Under the pieces are notes generated by a model. The model worked only from the letters and a program-made list of their open reading frames with translations. It made no database searches and was not told where the DNA came from. Positions 6,158-7,288 of a stretch of 7,288 nucleotides of DNA are shown here, piece after piece. Both the position numbers and the translations under genes were made by a program. Origin of the DNA: Saprospiraceae bacterium (lineage in GTDB: Bacteria > Bacteroidota > Bacteroidia > Chitinophagales > Saprospiraceae). The DNA is taken from positions 28,735 to 36,022 of the forward strand of contig JAHDEQ010000013.1 of NCBI GenBank assembly GCA_020628755.1, in the 5' to 3' direction. How positions within the stretch are numbered: position 1 is the first letter of the stretch; every line of letters starts with the position of its first letter.

Positions 6158-7183
6158 ATGAAAAATATAATATTGATTTCATTCGGCTTGCTGATGACTT
6201 TTTTCTCTTTTGCTCAAGTCAAATCCCAGCCCGAAGAGTTGGGCGCAGTTCATTGGCTACGAAGTTATGAAGTAGCCAATGCGATGGCTTCCGAGCAGCG
6301 CAAGCCTGTTTTTATACTTTTCCAAGAAGTACCAGGTTGTGCCACTTGCCGCAATTATGGCAATCAGGTTTTACAGCATCCGCTTATTGTAGAGGCTATT
6401 GATTCGCTTTTCGTTCCACTTGCGATTTACAACAATCATCCTGGCGATGATGCCAAGGTGCTTAAATCTTTTGGCGAACCTGCTTGGAACAATCCTGTTG
6501 TAAGAATTGTAGATACCAAAAGTCAAGACATAACACCTCGTTTGTCAGGCAATTATTCCAAACTAGGAATTGTAGAGACGATGATTACGGCTTTGGAAAG
6601 TGCAGATTTGCAAGTGCCTCAATATTTGAAATTGCTAGATGAGGAATTTCGGGCAGCCAAATATGGAACTCAAACGGCAACGGTCGCAATGGCTTGTTTT
6701 TGGTCGGGTGAAGGCGGCTTGGGAGCAATTGATGGCATTGTAAAAACAGAAGCAGGTTGGCGAGCAGGCAAGGAGGTGGTTCGTTTGGAATTTGACCCAA
6801 CAAAAATTACGTATAAAGAATTGCTTCAAAAAGGAGATCAAGAGCGACTTTTTTATCATGTTTTTCCTGATGATAATAAACAGCAAAAGGTGGCTGCTGA
6901 AGTTGTTGGTACAAGTGCCATCTCTACGAATGGCACTTTTCGCCTAGATAAAGACCCCAAGTATTATCTTTCTCGGACACATTTGCGCTATGTACCGATG
7001 ACTGAAACGCAAGCTGCACGTGTCAATAGCTGTATTGGCAAAAGAGAAGCGGTCGAAAATTGGCTTTCGCCCCGTCAAATCGAATTGGCCAATTACATTG
7101 CTGAAAATCCCAAAGAAAATTGGAAAGATGCGATTCATCAGGATTTTGAAACAGCTTGGAAACAAGCGGCAGTAAAGAAATAG
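6158..7183 (+). CDS. Secreted thioredoxin-like / MsrA-like fusion protein (VPGCxxC motif)
   Basis: The 341-residue product begins with a signal peptide (MKNIILISFGLLMTFFSFAQ), so it acts outside the cytoplasm. Residues about 30-150 are a thioredoxin-like domain: RKPVFILFQEVPGCATCRNYG carries the redox pair Cys61 and Cys64, followed by LQHPLIVEAIDSLFVPLAIYN as in thioredoxin_7-type proteins. Residues about 172-300 resemble peptide methionine sulfoxide reductase A: TATVAMACFWSGEGG matches the GCFWxxE active site with Cys180 and Glu185, and GKEVVRLEFDP matches the HAEVVRVEFDP block with Glu206. Cys292 could be a resolving cysteine. The usual GYAGG-to-HAE loop and the QYRS region are shortened or absent. 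From memory, the VPGCxxC site corresponds to a thioredoxin-like family named for a VPGUxxT motif, where U is selenocysteine; both active-site codons here are ordinary Cys codons (TGT, TGC). I infer an envelope thiol redox or repair role. True MsrA activity is uncertain. Confidence 0.85.
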   Translation: MKNIILISFGLLMTFFSFAQVKSQPEELGAVHWLRSYEVANAMASEQRKPVFILFQEVPGCATCRNYGNQVLQHPLIVEAIDSLFVPLAIYNNHPGDDAKVLKSFGEPAWNNPVVRIVDTKSQDITPRLSGNYSKLGIVETMITALESADLQVPQYLKLLDEEFRAAKYGTQTATVAMACFWSGEGGLGAIDGIVKTEAGWRAGKEVVRLEFDPTKITYKELLQKGDQERLFYHVFPDDNKQQKVAAEVVGTSAISTNGTFRLDKDPKYYLSRTHLRYVPMTETQAARVNSCIGKREAVENWLSPRQIELANYIAENPKENWKDAIHQDFETAWKQAAVKK

Positions 7184-7188
7184 CTTTA

Positions 7189-7281
7189 CTAAACTAAGCT
7201 TTTACTATAAGCTGCCCACAAGTTTAGGAAAGCAGTTGACTTGTAAGTTCGATGTTTTCCTAAACTTGCGGGCGGGTTTAG
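7189..7281. repeat. Nested inverted repeats after the redox gene
   Basis: The main structure pairs GCCC (7214-7217) plus CAAGTTTAGGAAA (7219-7231) with TTTCCTAAACTTG (7256-7268) plus GGGC (7270-7273), 17 of 18 positions with one A/C mismatch. It extends inward by GCA/TGT including a G-T wobble. The hexamer CTAAAC also occurs at 7189-7194 and 7260-7265, and its complement GTTTAG at 7222-7227 and 7276-7281, so alternative hairpins are possible. There is no T tract within the window, so this is not a standard terminator; the element may continue past the window end. Confidence 0.75.
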
Positions 7282-7288
7282 TTTGGCT

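Overview
The window looks like chromosomal DNA from a member of the Bacteroidota, probably a Cytophagales-like marine or aquatic lineage. This rests on the AT-rich spacers with A-rich sequence instead of clear Shine-Dalgarno sites before the starts, an exact TAnnTTTG-type promoter element (TACCTTTG), the RadA and S41 protease sequence style, and a lipoprotein with an acidic stretch right after the lipobox Cys. The phylum is well supported; the genus is not identifiable from this stretch.

All six genes lie on the + strand. From left to right: (1) the 3' end of radA (1-519), a recombination/branch-migration ATPase; (2) a 322-base gap with a weak terminator, a promoter candidate and a leader hairpin; (3) a 592-residue protein (842-2620) made of a DUF937/YidB-like N-terminal domain, one transmembrane helix, an Ala-rich linker of 51-residue tandem repeats and a compact OmpA-like C-terminal domain; (4) an S41 C-terminal processing protease (2916-4553) with intact Ser/Lys/Gln catalytic residues; (5) an unrecognised secreted protein (4672-5310); (6) a lipocalin-like surface lipoprotein candidate (5381-5944); (7) a secreted thioredoxin-like/MsrA-like fusion protein (6158-7183). 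The window ends in nested inverted repeats.

The layout is not an obvious operon. Nearly every gene is followed by its own hairpin terminator, and the ones at 2654-2692, 4575-4612 and 5966-6013 are very clear. The genes are therefore probably transcribed one by one. What they share is location: five of the six products act in or across the cell envelope (envelope tether, periplasmic protease, secreted protein, lipoprotein, periplasmic redox repair).

The two most unusual items are the DUF937-TM-repeat-OmpA protein, which seems built to link a cytoplasmic domain to the cell wall, and the thioredoxin/MsrA fusion, which has a VPGCATC redox motif and an MsrA-like domain lacking much of the usual substrate-pocket sequence. 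No mobile element, CRISPR array, tRNA or rRNA gene was seen.
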